DNA of 64,000 nucleotides from Promethearchaeota archaeon (GTDB taxonomy: Archaea > Asgardarchaeota > Lokiarchaeia > Sigyniarchaeales > SOKP01). The position numbers and the translations under genes are program-made. This document shows, one piece after another, positions 27,700-37,711 of the stretch. The notes beneath the pieces were generated by a model. That model was given only the letters and a program-made list of their open reading frames with translations, searched no databases and had not been told where the DNA came from. Every line of letters starts with the position of its first letter. Within the stretch, counting starts at the first letter, position 1. Where the stretch lies: the NCBI GenBank assembly GCA_019058365.1, contig JAHPZE010000001.1, forward strand, positions 409,738-473,737, read 5' to 3'.

Positions 27700-28689
27700 C
27701 TAAACGTGAATTAATTTTTGAGATTTATAATAGGGTGATGTTTTTATTAAATAATGTTTTATAATAGGTCCTAATGAACGAATTACGTATCTTTTAAATC
27801 CGAATTTCTTTTTTAAGTAAATTAGATAATCATTAAACGTGGTTCTTTGATAATTAAGCAATTTCTGAGATTCTTCGGTATCAAGCCAATCTGTATAAAA
27901 CCATTCGCTATCTTTTTCAGGAATACGGAAAGATATCTTAGGTATCATTCTAATTCCCAATGAATCAAAAATTCTCTCTACAAATTCTCTTTGGTATAAT
28001 TTACAGCCTTCTCCACCACCTATTAATAAGATTTTACCATCAGTATTGGCTTTTACAGCATTAGATATCGCGTTCCCTACATCTTCTATTGCTAATATTT
28101 CTATACGCTGATCTAGTGGTATATCAAACAGCATTGAAGTCATTTTCATATCAAAATCAAGAGGCATAACTGCAGCTATACGAAGAATTGTCCAAGGGAG
28201 TCCGCTATTTCTTATAAGTTCTTCACATTTTATTTTATGTTCGGTATAATTATCAGTAGAAATAATTGGATCATCAGATGTCCGAGGTGGAGGGTTATTC
28301 ATTTGAGGTCCAAAAACAGATATTGAACTAGTAAAAATAAATTTTGGCTTCTTTTCCAATAAATTAGCGGCTTTTATTAATTTTTTTGTCCCCTCAACAT
28401 TTACTTCATATGCTAATTTTGGATTTTGTTCACTTAAAGGAGGAATAATGGCTGCTAAGTGAATAATGACATCGATGTTTTTTACAGCTCTTAATATATC
28501 ATTAAAGTTCCTTAAATCTCCCCAAAATACATCAATATTATTTTCAAATTTGTTTGAAATCTTTTGATTTTTCTTTGTTTTTAGGTCAAAAGCTCTAACA
28601 TAAAAATTTAATTCAATCAATTTAGTTAAAGTACTCAATCCTATATTACCAAAAGCTCCTGTTAATAAAACTTTCATGAGAAATACCAT
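27700..28689 (-). CDS. NAD-dependent epimerase/dehydratase (extended SDR), paralogue
   Basis: 329 residues. It shows TGAFGNIGLS, WGDLRNF, VIIHLAAIIPP, FTSSISVFG and Tyr-x-x-x-Lys in NYTEHKIKCEEL. It shares these segments in order with the next gene, so the pair arose by tandem duplication. A MVFL extension precedes the MKVLLTG start, and the second Met (28677) may be the true start. The 220-base region upstream contains several ATATAT-centred inverted repeats that may be regulator sites. Confidence 0.85.
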   Translation of the reverse strand: MVFLMKVLLTGAFGNIGLSTLTKLIELNFYVRAFDLKTKKNQKISNKFENNIDVFWGDLRNFNDILRAVKNIDVIIHLAAIIPPLSEQNPKLAYEVNVEGTKKLIKAANLLEKKPKFIFTSSISVFGPQMNNPPPRTSDDPIISTDNYTEHKIKCEELIRNSGLPWTILRIAAVMPLDFDMKMTSMLFDIPLDQRIEILAIEDVGNAISNAVKANTDGKILLIGGGEGCKLYQREFVERIFDSLGIRMIPKISFRIPEKDSEWFYTDWLDTEESQKLLNYQRTTFNDYLIYLKKKFGFKRYVIRSLGPIIKHYLIKTSPYYKSQKLIHV

Positions 28690-28734
28690 ATATTCTTAAA
28701 TAGATCTTAAATATAGCTTACATTTTGCAATTTT

Positions 28735-28850
28735 AATATATTCTATTTTTGGATATGTCTGAATCTTATATATCCAACTTATTTATAAAATAGTCTTCTG
28801 ACATATAAATATATCGTATTCGAATATATCACGTTCAAATATATAAAAAA
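28735..28850. promoter_or_regulatory. Cluster of ATATAT-type inverted repeats in the SDR promoter region
   Basis: Within the PadR-SDR intergenic region, GGATAT and ATATCC flank a 13-base centre (about 28752-28776). Then ATATATCG, TTCGAATATATC and TTCAAATATATA follow in series (28806-28846). These spaced palindromic blocks resemble operator arrays and lie just upstream of the SDR pair. The neighbouring PadR protein is the obvious candidate binder, but simple AT-richness could also produce them. Confidence 0.3.
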
Positions 28851-28909
28851 ATCAAAAAAGTTATATGATTAGACGAGATTATCTTCTTAAAGATCTTTCA
28901 GAATAATAT

Positions 28910-29488
28910 TTATTTATTCTCTTTTTTTAAACTTTCAATTCTTTGGTTAATCTCGTTAACAAAATTTTCTAATTTGTTAACTATTTTTGATAAGACAAGC
29001 ATTCTTTTTGTAAGAATTTTGAGCTTCTCATCATCAGTTTTTCCGATTAAACTTGCATCATCAATTAAGTCTGGACCAAATAAATCTTCGAAATCATTGG
29101 GGAGGGAGAAATCTGTGAGCCCTATCGTTGACATAATCATTGAAAGCAGAGATTTTCGCATATTTTGCTGTCTTTCAAGGAGTTTCTTTAAAGTTTTTCT
29201 ACCTTTATCAGTAATTTCATAAACTTTTTTCTCTCTTTTCCCATCCATCTCCGCTTTAAATTCAATTAAACCTTTTTCTGTAAGTGATGACAGATGCGGG
29301 TATAGTGAAGAAGCAGTTGGATTCCAGACTTCATATGTATCCTCTTTTATAGTATGCATTAAGCTGTAACCATGAGAAGGTCCTTTTTCTAAAGCTAACA
29401 ATATTAATGTGCTAATATGTCCTTTTTTCATAGAATGTTCAATTGCATCAGCAATAGCATCAATTTTTTCGCTATTTTTCTTACTCAT
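28910..29488 (-). CDS. PadR-family transcriptional regulator
   Basis: 192 residues. Residues 30-105 are a PadR winged helix: LILLALEKGPSHGYSLMHTI, then NPTASSLYPHLSSLTEKGLI and EKKVYEITDKGRKTL. A long helical C-terminal part (about 120-190) should mediate dimerisation. The first 20 residues, before the winged helix, are an extra short helix. The gene precedes the two SDR genes on the same strand and is separated from them by the palindrome-rich region, so it may regulate them and itself. Confidence 0.85.
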   Translation of the reverse strand: MSKKNSEKIDAIADAIEHSMKKGHISTLILLALEKGPSHGYSLMHTIKEDTYEVWNPTASSLYPHLSSLTEKGLIEFKAEMDGKREKKVYEITDKGRKTLKKLLERQQNMRKSLLSMIMSTIGLTDFSLPNDFEDLFGPDLIDDASLIGKTDDEKLKILTKRMLVLSKIVNKLENFVNEINQRIESLKKENK

Positions 29489-29617
29489 ATCAACGCAACA
29501 CTGACTAATTCAAAAAAATAAATATCAATTATAGATATATCAAATTCCGTAATAAATATTAATTTTTAGAGTTTTTTCTAAAAAAAAAGGTATGGATAAA
29601 TTAGAGAATTAAGTTTT

Positions 29618-30355
29618 CTATCTTGGTATTAAATCTGGTTTCATTAAAACAATAAGTGAAAGAGGGATTATCCAGATTAATATTGAGAAGAGTAACATCC
29701 ATTCTAATAATGGAGTGCCATATATTAGATTCAGAATTGTAACAATTAATGGACCGAATATTCCATAGATTCCTAGACTTTTTGGTATCTTAGTATCATA
29801 TAACACGATTAACCAGCCCATAAAAAATGCGGCAAAAGTAAAACCCCCAAAAGCGAGATATGACATAATACCGTGTGGACCTTGTCCTAAAACCTTTAAT
29901 ACGTCATAATCCCGGTCAGCACTAAAGATCCCCACTCCAATATAGCCAAAATTGCCAATAATACTAAATAAAAAGGCAAAACTACTTAATCGAAAACGTA
30001 ATCGAGAGTAGTGTCGTTCTCCCAATTCATTTCTCTTAGGTAATGGAGCAAGTAATTTTTCCATATAGTAAGTAAGTGGAATGGTCATAGATCCTGCTAT
30101 AATACATGCGATATCATATAAAAATGGAGTGGGAGTGTGATCACTTGACCCTAGATCAGAAATCCAGTTATTCCAAATCGTATATCCGTTTGGATCGAGA
30201 ATTTCTGCAATGATAACGCCTATTATTAGCAATAAAATATATCCCACCATAACTATCATAGCACTGAACTTCACAACTTTAAAATTTGTAGCAAAATTGT
30301 ATAATTTTGCTCGTATTTTATTTATTGATTCGCGTACAGTCATAATAGTATTCAT
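29618..30355 (-). CDS. DUF998-like multi-pass membrane protein
   Basis: 245 residues with about six membrane helices (about 30-52, 78-96, 125-148, 163-185, 195-212, 217-237). The pattern WNNWISDLGSSDHTPTPFLY after the first helix is typical of DUF998 membrane proteins. A charged amphipathic N-terminus (RESINKIRAKLYNFATNFK) precedes helix 1. Function is unknown. It is followed on the same strand by the PadR gene and preceded by a paralogue. Confidence 0.75.
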   Translation of the reverse strand: MNTIMTVRESINKIRAKLYNFATNFKVVKFSAMIVMVGYILLLIIGVIIAEILDPNGYTIWNNWISDLGSSDHTPTPFLYDIACIIAGSMTIPLTYYMEKLLAPLPKRNELGERHYSRLRFRLSSFAFLFSIIGNFGYIGVGIFSADRDYDVLKVLGQGPHGIMSYLAFGGFTFAAFFMGWLIVLYDTKIPKSLGIYGIFGPLIVTILNLIYGTPLLEWMLLFSILIWIIPLSLIVLMKPDLIPR

Positions 30356-30458
30356 TTTCTATTTTTATTAAATATACTTGACTCAAGTGAATATAAATGT
30401 AATTATATTTTAGAAATTTTTAATTTTTAGTGGAAAAGAAGATATAAAAAAGCAATTT

Positions 30459-31178
30459 TTATTTTGGTTTTAATTCTGAGTTTCGTAGTATCATAAATAC
30501 AAGTGGTATTATCCATAGAAGAATCGAGAATAATAAAATCCATTCCTATAATGCTTCCATCGTATATAGGAAAGTGAATAGCATACTTGATGGCCCTATT
30601 ATCCCATAAATTCCAAATAATTTTGAGATTTTAGTATCATAAAGTACAATTATCCATCCAATAAAGAATGCTCCTAATGCAAATCCAGTGAAGGAGAAAA
30701 AGGAGAATATATCATGATAACTAGCAAAATCTAATAAAGGGTAATTCCGATCTTCGCTAAAAATCCCTACAAAAATATAACCTATGTTTCCCATCAAGCT
30801 AAAGAAAAATGCATTACTCCCTAGTCTAAACCTTAGGCGTGAAAAATGTTGTTCTTGTAAATTCTTCCTTTTTGGTAACGGAGCAAATAAATTTTCAATG
30901 TAGAATGTTAATGGGATAGTCATAATTCCAGCGAATATACAAGCAATATCAAAGATGATTGGTGCAGGAGTATACCTACTTCCTCCTAAATCTGAAATCA
31001 TGCGAGTCCAGATAGTGTATCCGTAAGTGCCCAAACTCGCTGCTATAATAACAGCAATTAGTAGTAGTGAAAGATATACAGTTATTACGATAATCGAATT
31101 TTTCCTAATAAAATTATAATTAGTTACACTATTGTAAAATTTAGCTCTAACCTTGTTAATTGATTGACGTATTGTCAT
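30459..31178 (-). pseudogene. DUF998-like membrane protein, paralogue with in-frame UAG
   Basis: The frame from ATG 31178 gives 210 residues up to TAG at 30546-30548. It continues without other defects for 28 codons to TAA at 30459. After the UAG the text EWILLFSILLWIIPLVFM matches EWMLLFSILIWIIPLSLI of the intact neighbour, so the last helix is coded but cut off. A single point mutation explains this. A 210-residue protein lacking the last helix could still be made. Pyrrolysine is unlikely, since the family has no role for it. Confidence 0.75.
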
Positions 31179-31498
31179 AGTAAATTACATTATTCATTTT
31201 TATTAAAACTGTTTGGATTGCTACAATTTGAATTTAATTATTTATAAAAAATCTTGATTTTAATAGAAAGTTAAGAGTAAATATACTGAATATGATAAAG
31301 GTACACTGAGAAATTATTATGATCGTCTATTTTTACTTGTCTGGGTGACAATTATCTGGATTTATGTTTACTTTGGATAATATTATTAAATACAATTATG
31401 TTTGATTTGGGTAATGTTTTAATAGTTGATGATCCTTTTTGATAATTAATTAAAAAATAAAGTATCATTTTGATCAAGTTAGTATAAGAGCATTATTA
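31179..31498. other. Divergent intergenic region
   Basis: About 320 AT-rich bases between the DUF998-like gene (minus) and the HEAT-repeat gene (plus). It must hold both promoters; TTTATAAAAAA near 31240 is the best TATA-like run. No small gene or repeat was recognised. Confidence 0.4.
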
Positions 31499-33097
31499 AT
31501 GTTAAAAACAAAAATTCACCCTCGTGAAATATATCAGCGAAGCGAGGAGTTTGGATTAAAAAATTCAGCAGATATGCTGACTGAAATCATAGAAACAGAA
31601 AAGGATGATAGTAAGCGAAAGGAAGCAATTAAATATTTAGGATTACTAAGTAGTAATTCAACATCGTTGAAGAATGAATGTTTTGGAACATTTGAAAATT
31701 TGTTAATTTCAGATGATACTATTGAAATTAAATGTGAAGCCGCAAAAGCATTAGGTAAGCTAAAACACGAAAAAGCTTTAAAACCATTAAATTGGGTATT
31801 GACACAAGAGCCCGTTGATTATAATATTAAAATTTCCGTATTAAAAGCCATACACAAAACACAATTTGAGGAACCTGAAATACGGCTTTTTATAAATGAA
31901 TTAGATAGCAAATTTAATTCGATTAAAGAATATGTTTCAATTCAATTATTAAGTCTACCACCAGAAAAATTAATAGCTATATTATTAGATTCATTAAAAA
32001 ATAAAGGATTCTCAAATGAACATAAAGCTGAGTTTTTAAAATTAATTGGATATGAATTGTCAAGTATAAATATCTCTTTCGAGGATATTAGTTATATTAA
32101 AGTAAAATATCCTGAGCTTTTAACAAATCTACTTAAATCCAAAGATATTTTGTTGGAAGTTATCACCCAAATTTTAAAGGAAGAAGATTTAAGCCTAGTT
32201 GATTCTGTTATCACTATTTTGAGAATACTAGGAAAGAATGTAGAAAAGGACATTATAAAACTACTATTAATAGATGATTTTATTGTAAAGAAAAATGCTG
32301 TTGTGTTATGTGGGAAATTGAAACTGAAGGATTCTGTAGACTTTTTAATTTCTAACTTAGATAATATCTATCATGAAGTGAGTATTGCAGCAATTGAAGC
32401 TTTAGGAGAAATTGGAGATGTCTCGGCAATTCCAGAGCTTTTAGATGTGTTAGATATTGAGGATGTAAGTTTTGAATATACGGATTTAGATATGAAGCTT
32501 TATATTTTAGACGCAATTAAGAGTATATACCTTAATAATAAGGATACTTCATATGATTATTTATATCAATCTCTGAGTAAAGAAAATGATACTATCAGAG
32601 AAAGTGTTGCATTTATTTTGGGCGAAATTGGTAAAGAAGAATTCGTTAAACCATTATGTAATCTATTAGCAGTTAGAAACTTAGATGTGAGAAAGAATAC
32701 AATTATCGCCTTAGGAAAAATTGGAAGCGTAGCACCTATAGCAGATTTACTTAATATAATTGAAGATGAAAAAGCTTATTGGTTAATAAAAAAAGTTGCG
32801 ATTGATGCTATTTATAATATATTTCAAACCAACTGGTATAAAGTAAAAGACGATAAGCAAGATATAACAAGAGTATTGAATAAAAATATAGCAATTCTAA
32901 CAGATTACTTAAGAACAAAGGAAGATGAAAATCATAAAGTGAAACTTAGTATAATTAAATTATTAGAAATTTATGGTGGAGAGCAAGCATTAAACGCTTT
33001 ACTCAAGAGAGTCAATGATTTTCATAGAGTTGTGCGAATTTATGCTTCAAATGCGATAAAGAGAATTGAAGAAAGACTTGAATTAGAAAATACTTAG
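31499..33097 (+). CDS. HEAT-repeat scaffold protein
   Basis: 532 residues built of repeated helix pairs of 30-35 residues with the HEAT/PBS-lyase pattern, for example IKCEAAKALGKLKHEKALKP, VSIAAIEALGEIGDVSAIPE, IRESVAFILGEIGKEEFVKP and VRKNTIIALGKIGSVAPIAD. No catalytic domain was seen. It is likely a cytosolic protein-interaction scaffold, such as those common in Asgard genomes. It is followed 147 bases later by a coiled-coil protein on the same strand. Confidence 0.8.
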   Translation: MLKTKIHPREIYQRSEEFGLKNSADMLTEIIETEKDDSKRKEAIKYLGLLSSNSTSLKNECFGTFENLLISDDTIEIKCEAAKALGKLKHEKALKPLNWVLTQEPVDYNIKISVLKAIHKTQFEEPEIRLFINELDSKFNSIKEYVSIQLLSLPPEKLIAILLDSLKNKGFSNEHKAEFLKLIGYELSSINISFEDISYIKVKYPELLTNLLKSKDILLEVITQILKEEDLSLVDSVITILRILGKNVEKDIIKLLLIDDFIVKKNAVVLCGKLKLKDSVDFLISNLDNIYHEVSIAAIEALGEIGDVSAIPELLDVLDIEDVSFEYTDLDMKLYILDAIKSIYLNNKDTSYDYLYQSLSKENDTIRESVAFILGEIGKEEFVKPLCNLLAVRNLDVRKNTIIALGKIGSVAPIADLLNIIEDEKAYWLIKKVAIDAIYNIFQTNWYKVKDDKQDITRVLNKNIAILTDYLRTKEDENHKVKLSIIKLLEIYGGEQALNALLKRVNDFHRVVRIYASNAIKRIEERLELENT

Positions 33098-33244
33098 TAT
33101 GATTATTGCGTAATGTTAATTTCATCTCTTATATTTAGCTAAGGAGGTATTTTCTGCTAAATTTGGTATGTGTATTTATCTTTACAAGTTAATTTTAACT
33201 TTTTATATAAATCTTAAAATAGTAAACTATCTATAAATAATCAT

Positions 33245-33886
33245 ATGGAAAATATATCAGATATTGAATTAAGAGCCTTTGAAAATTCAAGTATTGGGAA
33301 AAAAGAGATCTTTTTTGCGAATGAATTAAAAAGAATGGCAAAAGAAGAATTAAAGAAAGCAGAAAAAAGAGAAGCATTAATGCAAAGTCAATTATCGGTT
33401 GCTAAAATCAGAGAAGATTTAGCGGAGCAAAATAAAAAACTAGTTGAACATAAATTAAAATCAAAACATTTAATACAAGCATCAGACGTAGTTTTAAAGC
33501 ATGATCAAGAATTTACAGTATATCATGAAAAAATGGCAAAAATTCAGAGAGAGATCGCCAAGATACATAAAGAAGTTGCACAACAAGAGAGAAAAGTAGC
33601 TGAAAGACGAATAGATCTAGCCAAAGAGAAAATAGATTTGGGTAAAAAAAGAATAAGTATTTCTAAAAAGCAAAAAGCTTTTGTTAAAGCTATTAAAGCA
33701 ATAAAAAAAGACGAGAAAATCAAAGATATTAAATCTCAATATGAAAATGAGCAGAAAGAACTTAATGATGCGAGAAATGATATATTAGAAATTGAAAAAG
33801 ATATCAGGAAGAACACAAATAAAATAGCAGATTTAAAAGGAACGTTAGCACTTAAACTAACCGAGAGTGAAAAAATACGATATTAA
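33245..33886 (+). CDS. Long coiled-coil protein
   Basis: 213 residues, almost entirely charged heptad-like helix from about residue 15 to 205 (KRMAKEELKKAEKREAL, EIAKIHKEVAQQERKVAERR, KAIKAIKKDEKIKDI). No membrane segment or globular domain is visible. Such rods act as spacers or structural elements. Nothing specific can be said about its partner. It may be functionally tied to the preceding HEAT-repeat protein. Confidence 0.65.
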   Translation: MENISDIELRAFENSSIGKKEIFFANELKRMAKEELKKAEKREALMQSQLSVAKIREDLAEQNKKLVEHKLKSKHLIQASDVVLKHDQEFTVYHEKMAKIQREIAKIHKEVAQQERKVAERRIDLAKEKIDLGKKRISISKKQKAFVKAIKAIKKDEKIKDIKSQYENEQKELNDARNDILEIEKDIRKNTNKIADLKGTLALKLTESEKIRY

Positions 33887-33944
33887 TTAAACTTCATGAA
33901 TGAATTTTTTTGCATTTTTTCAATTAATTTCACAAAAACATAAA

Positions 33945-34178
33945 TTAAAAATGATGAATTAAGTCTTGACGATAAATATTAAGACGGGGTATGAAGTTTA
34001 AGTGCCAATATTCATAAATGCCTTTAATTGCTCTCGGTTGATCAGGAAATTTGTAGAATTTATCATAATCATGTAGGTTTGCGCCAAAATCGAGAAATAA
34101 ACCTTTCCCATTTTCCTCAACATAGATCTTATTGCCCCCTATGGTATCATTTCCATCATATACGGTAATTGAAGTCAT
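33945..34178 (-). pseudogene. N-terminal fragment of a metallo-beta-lactamase-fold hydrolase
   Basis: 77 residues: MTSITVYDGNDTIGGNKIYV then GKGLFLDFGANL, the first strands of RNase J-like or other MBL-fold hydrolases. The next expected part, the HxHxDH metal motif, is missing: the frame stops after LNIYRQDLIHHF. No continuation was seen in the adjoining 60 bases. It is most likely the truncated start of a lost gene. Confidence 0.55.
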
Positions 34179-34264
34179 TGGAATTACTTTAGTCTTATTA
34201 AGTTATTACTTGGTTGTTTTCTTAATAATTCTATGAGTATTTCATATTTCAAATTTTTGTTCTC

Positions 34265-34942
34265 TTATTTTAAACTTGTTGGAAAACTTTTAAAATTAAA
34301 TCCACAATTAACGCAAAATTGCTGATTGATATCTACGACCTTCTCACCACAATCGGGGCAAAATTTAAAGGAATGTGGAACCTGACTGTAATCATAAGGA
34401 GCAAGAGATTCTGACTCCTTAAGGGTGATGACTTCCTTTGGTCGTTTTGGGCTCATCTTTGCGGCAGCATATCCAATTAATGACAATATGGCACCAAGAA
34501 ATGGACCTATAACTCCAAATCCAGGATTAATATACTCCCAGAAACTCATTCCCACATCTATCTGTGTAGAAATTTCAATTCCTATAATCCATACAAGGGC
34601 TCCAACTATCAGTAATATTGAGGGGGTAATCCATTTCTTACCTGTAATACCTGTTTTTCTGCTTGAATTTGCACTGGAAACAAGTCCTAACGCTCCAGAG
34701 AATACTAATAACGTAGCACTGATAGAAATTATCAGTTCAACAGGACTTTGGGTAAACCGAGTAGTTGTTATATAGCCAAGTTGTAAGTAATCAAACTGAC
34801 GAATGGAAAATAATCCCCACATCCAAACTTGAACGCTATTATAGAGAATAGAAACCGAAGCTGCAGGTGTTAATAATCCTATTAATGCTACTATCCCTCC
34901 GATAAGAGGAAGTATCCATATATGTTCTGTATTATCGCCCAT
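34265..34942 (-). CDS. Membrane protein with C-terminal zinc ribbon
   Basis: 225 residues. About four membrane helices lie between residues 10 and 160 (for example LPLIGGIVALIGLLTPAASV, ISISATLLVFSGALGLV, ILLIVGALVWIIGI). The C-terminus is a zinc ribbon (CPDCGEKV...CVNCGF) facing the cytosol. Such helix plus zinc-ribbon proteins are common in archaea and have no fixed role. It is alone on this strand between the MBL fragment and the CoiA-like gene. Confidence 0.65.
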   Translation of the reverse strand: MGDNTEHIWILPLIGGIVALIGLLTPAASVSILYNSVQVWMWGLFSIRQFDYLQLGYITTTRFTQSPVELIISISATLLVFSGALGLVSSANSSRKTGITGKKWITPSILLIVGALVWIIGIEISTQIDVGMSFWEYINPGFGVIGPFLGAILSLIGYAAAKMSPKRPKEVITLKESESLAPYDYSQVPHSFKFCPDCGEKVVDINQQFCVNCGFNFKSFPTSLK

Positions 34943-35159
34943 CTTTTATCATCATATATAATTAATACATATAATTTTCGTCTTACCATTATGCAAGACA
35001 CTTTCAGTTATAAATGAATATATTTTATGAATCGTCACCAATTCCTTTAATACGACATAATTTTTACCTCATATCTATATCATAAATCTCTCACTCCCTT
35101 GACAATTAAAGCATAAAGATTTCATTAATTTCATAAATTATTATTTTAATACCAGGGCA

Positions 35160-36185
35160 ATGGAAGACAAAGAGGTATTAATTGCTCTTAATGTAGAGTT
35201 AAATCAAGTTTTTAATCTTCGCTATAGACGACCGAAAAATCCTAATAACTACACATGGATCTGTAAACATTGTAAAAAGCAAGTTTATTATAATGAATAT
35301 GAAAAGTGTTTCAAGCATAGGGGGTTGAAACCGGATGATTTTGAACCTGAGACAACTGAGCATAAGACGATGAAAGAATGGTGGTATAACAATTTTCCGT
35401 TAACCAATTCAATTACTATGAGAAAAAAGGAGTATTGGCTTGGCGATCAGGTTGCAGATGTGTACTTTGAGCTACGAGAGACTAATCAAAAAATCGCAAT
35501 AGAGTGTCAAAATTCTCCACTTACCAAAAAAAAGCTAATAGAACGAACCAAAAAATATGCTGAGAAGGATATATATTTATTATGGATATTTAACGGTTCG
35601 GGGAGTATTGTATCAGAAGAAAAACAGCCACGAAATATGGATAAAGTTCGAGCGCATGGAGTAGAAAAGAGAGTTCATAATTTATACGGGGGACGTATTT
35701 ATTATATGAATGTGGTGGGAGAGGTGGTTGTAGAAGAACCATATGCAATTCACTTTTCTCCGTATTTTAAGCATAAGGAACTAGAAACCAGTATTTACGG
35801 TCATGACAAATACTACAAGGAGTTTCAGAGTGTTACGATTGGCAATATTCCTTCCTATAAAATTGTATGCAATGAATATAAAGGGTATAAACTTGCTCGA
35901 TTTATGGATAAGAATGTAAGTGTTTCTTGTACTGAGCAATTGCTTACTTGCATTAGGGAGATATGTTTTAAACGAATGGATGAAGGAAGTATCGATGAGA
36001 ATTGTGAGCTTAAAATTCCGGTGGATACAGTAATTGATTTGGTAAAGGAAGAATTCGGGTATTTCTTACCATACTTAATTCTTAAAAAGTCAAAAAGGAT
36101 TAAAAAGGTTAAATCTGGAAAGACTATCTATGAAAAGTATAACGTTCAAGAGATTCTCACATTTAAAACCACAGATTATTTATAA
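35160..36185 (+). CDS. CoiA-like nuclease-fold protein
   Basis: 341 residues. An N-terminal zinc-finger-like pair (CKHCKKQVYYNEYEKCFKH) is followed by TEHKTMKEWWY, then LGDQVADVYFELRET and KIAIECQNS. The Asp...Glu-x-Gln spacing and the surrounding text match the nuclease-like core of the competence-protein CoiA family (PD-(D/E)XK superfamily). The C-terminal 150 residues are unassigned. It faces, convergently, a ParA-like ATPase and a second nuclease-like gene, 33 bases away. It may act on foreign or exchanged DNA, but that is inferred only from the family. Confidence 0.7.
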   Translation: MEDKEVLIALNVELNQVFNLRYRRPKNPNNYTWICKHCKKQVYYNEYEKCFKHRGLKPDDFEPETTEHKTMKEWWYNNFPLTNSITMRKKEYWLGDQVADVYFELRETNQKIAIECQNSPLTKKKLIERTKKYAEKDIYLLWIFNGSGSIVSEEKQPRNMDKVRAHGVEKRVHNLYGGRIYYMNVVGEVVVEEPYAIHFSPYFKHKELETSIYGHDKYYKEFQSVTIGNIPSYKIVCNEYKGYKLARFMDKNVSVSCTEQLLTCIREICFKRMDEGSIDENCELKIPVDTVIDLVKEEFGYFLPYLILKKSKRIKKVKSGKTIYEKYNVQEILTFKTTDYL

Positions 36186-36217
36186 CCTTCCTTTCTGTAT
36201 TTAAATAAAAATTTAGT

Positions 36218-37075
36218 TTATAATTTAATAATTTTGCTTTCAAATTCTTCATAAAAAATGGTAAAGATCTTTCTTACATTTCGAGAATCTGAAGGCTGCT
36301 CTTCTTTAGTCCCTATTCGTGTAAAACCTACCTGACTTCCTATATATTTATAGAAGATAGTAGCTTTAGGAAATTCATTTTGAATCTCTCTCTTATAATC
36401 TGGAATTTTTCCTTCTCGCTTATATTGTGTCTCTACTTGATTGAATAAAAAATACAACTTATTTGAAAATTCTTCTTCACTTAATTCAAATTTTTCAGCA
36501 GTTTCTTGCAATTTTCTTATCATCCCGATTGTTCTTCCTAAATCATTATATGTTAATCTTAATGGAACTATACATATATCTGATGCAAAAAGGCTTGTTA
36601 AAGCATAAGTTAGCCCATAACAAGGGATATTATCGAGAATAATATAATCATACTTCAAATCTGATGGCATAAGTTTTAAAGCATCTCTTAATTTTTTCTC
36701 ACTATGCCCAGCGGACGTTGTATGCCAAATCTTTCCCATAACATCTTCTAGCCGAATACTTGATGCAATGAAATCAATTGCGACTCCTTGAAAATAAGCA
36801 TTGGAAATATAATATTTAAATTCTAAATCTCTTAATTTTCCCCCTTCAATTACCTTTTCTAATAAATCTGCTGAAGTCTTAGCCTTATCTTCAATTTCTT
36901 TTTTATAGTCTCTAAAATCTTTCAAGTTTAAAGTAAGACCTAAACTTGGATCTAAATCGATTAAAAGTGGAGTATTATTTCTTTCTCTTAGAAACCAACT
37001 TAAGCATAAGGCTATAGTGGTCTTTCCAACACCACCAGGAGCGGAAATAAATGAAATTGTTTTCCTTTCACTCAT
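36218..37075 (-). CDS. ParA/MinD-family ATPase, atypical Walker A
   Basis: 285 residues. The P-loop is FISAPGGVGKTTIALCLSWF. It keeps GGVGKTT but has Pro where ParA has the signature Lys (KGG). Walker A' is LLIDLDPSLGLTL and Walker B is YDYIILDNIP, typical of SIMIBI ATPases. The loss of the signature Lys may alter dimer-dependent ATPase activity. Its start overlaps the stop of the upstream nuclease-like gene (37068-37481) by 8 bases (ATGAGTGA), so the two are made together. No ParB or centromere repeats were seen, so chromosome or plasmid partition is not the obvious role. Confidence 0.8.
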   Translation of the reverse strand: MSERKTISFISAPGGVGKTTIALCLSWFLRERNNTPLLIDLDPSLGLTLNLKDFRDYKKEIEDKAKTSADLLEKVIEGGKLRDLEFKYYISNAYFQGVAIDFIASSIRLEDVMGKIWHTTSAGHSEKKLRDALKLMPSDLKYDYIILDNIPCYGLTYALTSLFASDICIVPLRLTYNDLGRTIGMIRKLQETAEKFELSEEEFSNKLYFLFNQVETQYKREGKIPDYKREIQNEFPKATIFYKYIGSQVGFTRIGTKEEQPSDSRNVRKIFTIFYEEFESKIIKL

Positions 37076-37481
37076 TATGATTCACAACTCTCATAATTCT
37101 TTCTTTATTGTCGATAAGAATACCTAAAAAATCTAAATTCGTAGCTAAATCTGTGAAACCTTTGATAAATTTATCATCAATATATCTATTAACATGAAGA
37201 AGTATATTATTTTTGATTTCATAAAGAAATTTTTGAATTATAATTTGTCCTATTCCTGAATAATATCTTTCATTAAACTTTACTTCTAAGGCAAAATCTC
37301 TTCCTAAAACATCAATTTCAACATTTGGATAAATATTCGAAGATAAGGTCTGTCTAACTTTACAATTTAATTGAGATCCTAATATATTCTGAATATCCCT
37401 CTCACGTTGACACTCACATAGTAAATTAAGAGATGAATTTATAATACCTATAATTTTTTTCAGAATTTCTGGATTCTCCAT
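37068..37481 (-). CDS. Small PD-(D/E)XK-like nuclease candidate
   Basis: 137 residues. After a helix with CECQRERDIQNILGSQL, the core reads VEIDVLGRDFALEVKF and GQIIIQKFLYEI. Asp followed by Glu-x-Lys, then a Gln-x-x-x-Lys helix, is the PD-(D/E)XK arrangement of restriction-type and repair nucleases. It is small, with no DNA-recognition domain visible. It overlaps the ParA-like ATPase gene by 8 bases, suggesting a two-component unit. Confidence 0.6.
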   Translation of the reverse strand: MENPEILKKIIGIINSSLNLLCECQRERDIQNILGSQLNCKVRQTLSSNIYPNVEIDVLGRDFALEVKFNERYYSGIGQIIIQKFLYEIKNNILLHVNRYIDDKFIKGFTDLATNLDFLGILIDNKERIMRVVNHNE

Positions 37482-37711
37482 ATATTACTAAGTTATAAAA
37501 TAATTGAATTCTATTAAGAATTTCACAATAAATATTTTATTATGAAATAGTAAGTTAAAGAAATCGAATAATCTTAAAAATATATAATTTAAAAAAAAAG
37601 GTAAACTGTTATCTGAAAATTTTCTTTCTAATTTAAAGGAAAATCAGAAGGCACTATTACTTTTTATACAAAAATGTTATTTTATTATTATTTATTTCAT
37701 ATATTAATATC

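Noticed and set aside
30546..30548. UAG as pyrrolysine in the DUF998-like gene
   Set aside because: Pyrrolysine is known mainly in methylamine methyltransferases; the paralogue and context give no role for it. A point mutation is simpler.
36218..37075. Plasmid partition system at the ParA-like gene
   Set aside because: No ParB-like gene or centromere-like repeats lie nearby, and the signature Lys of ParA is absent.
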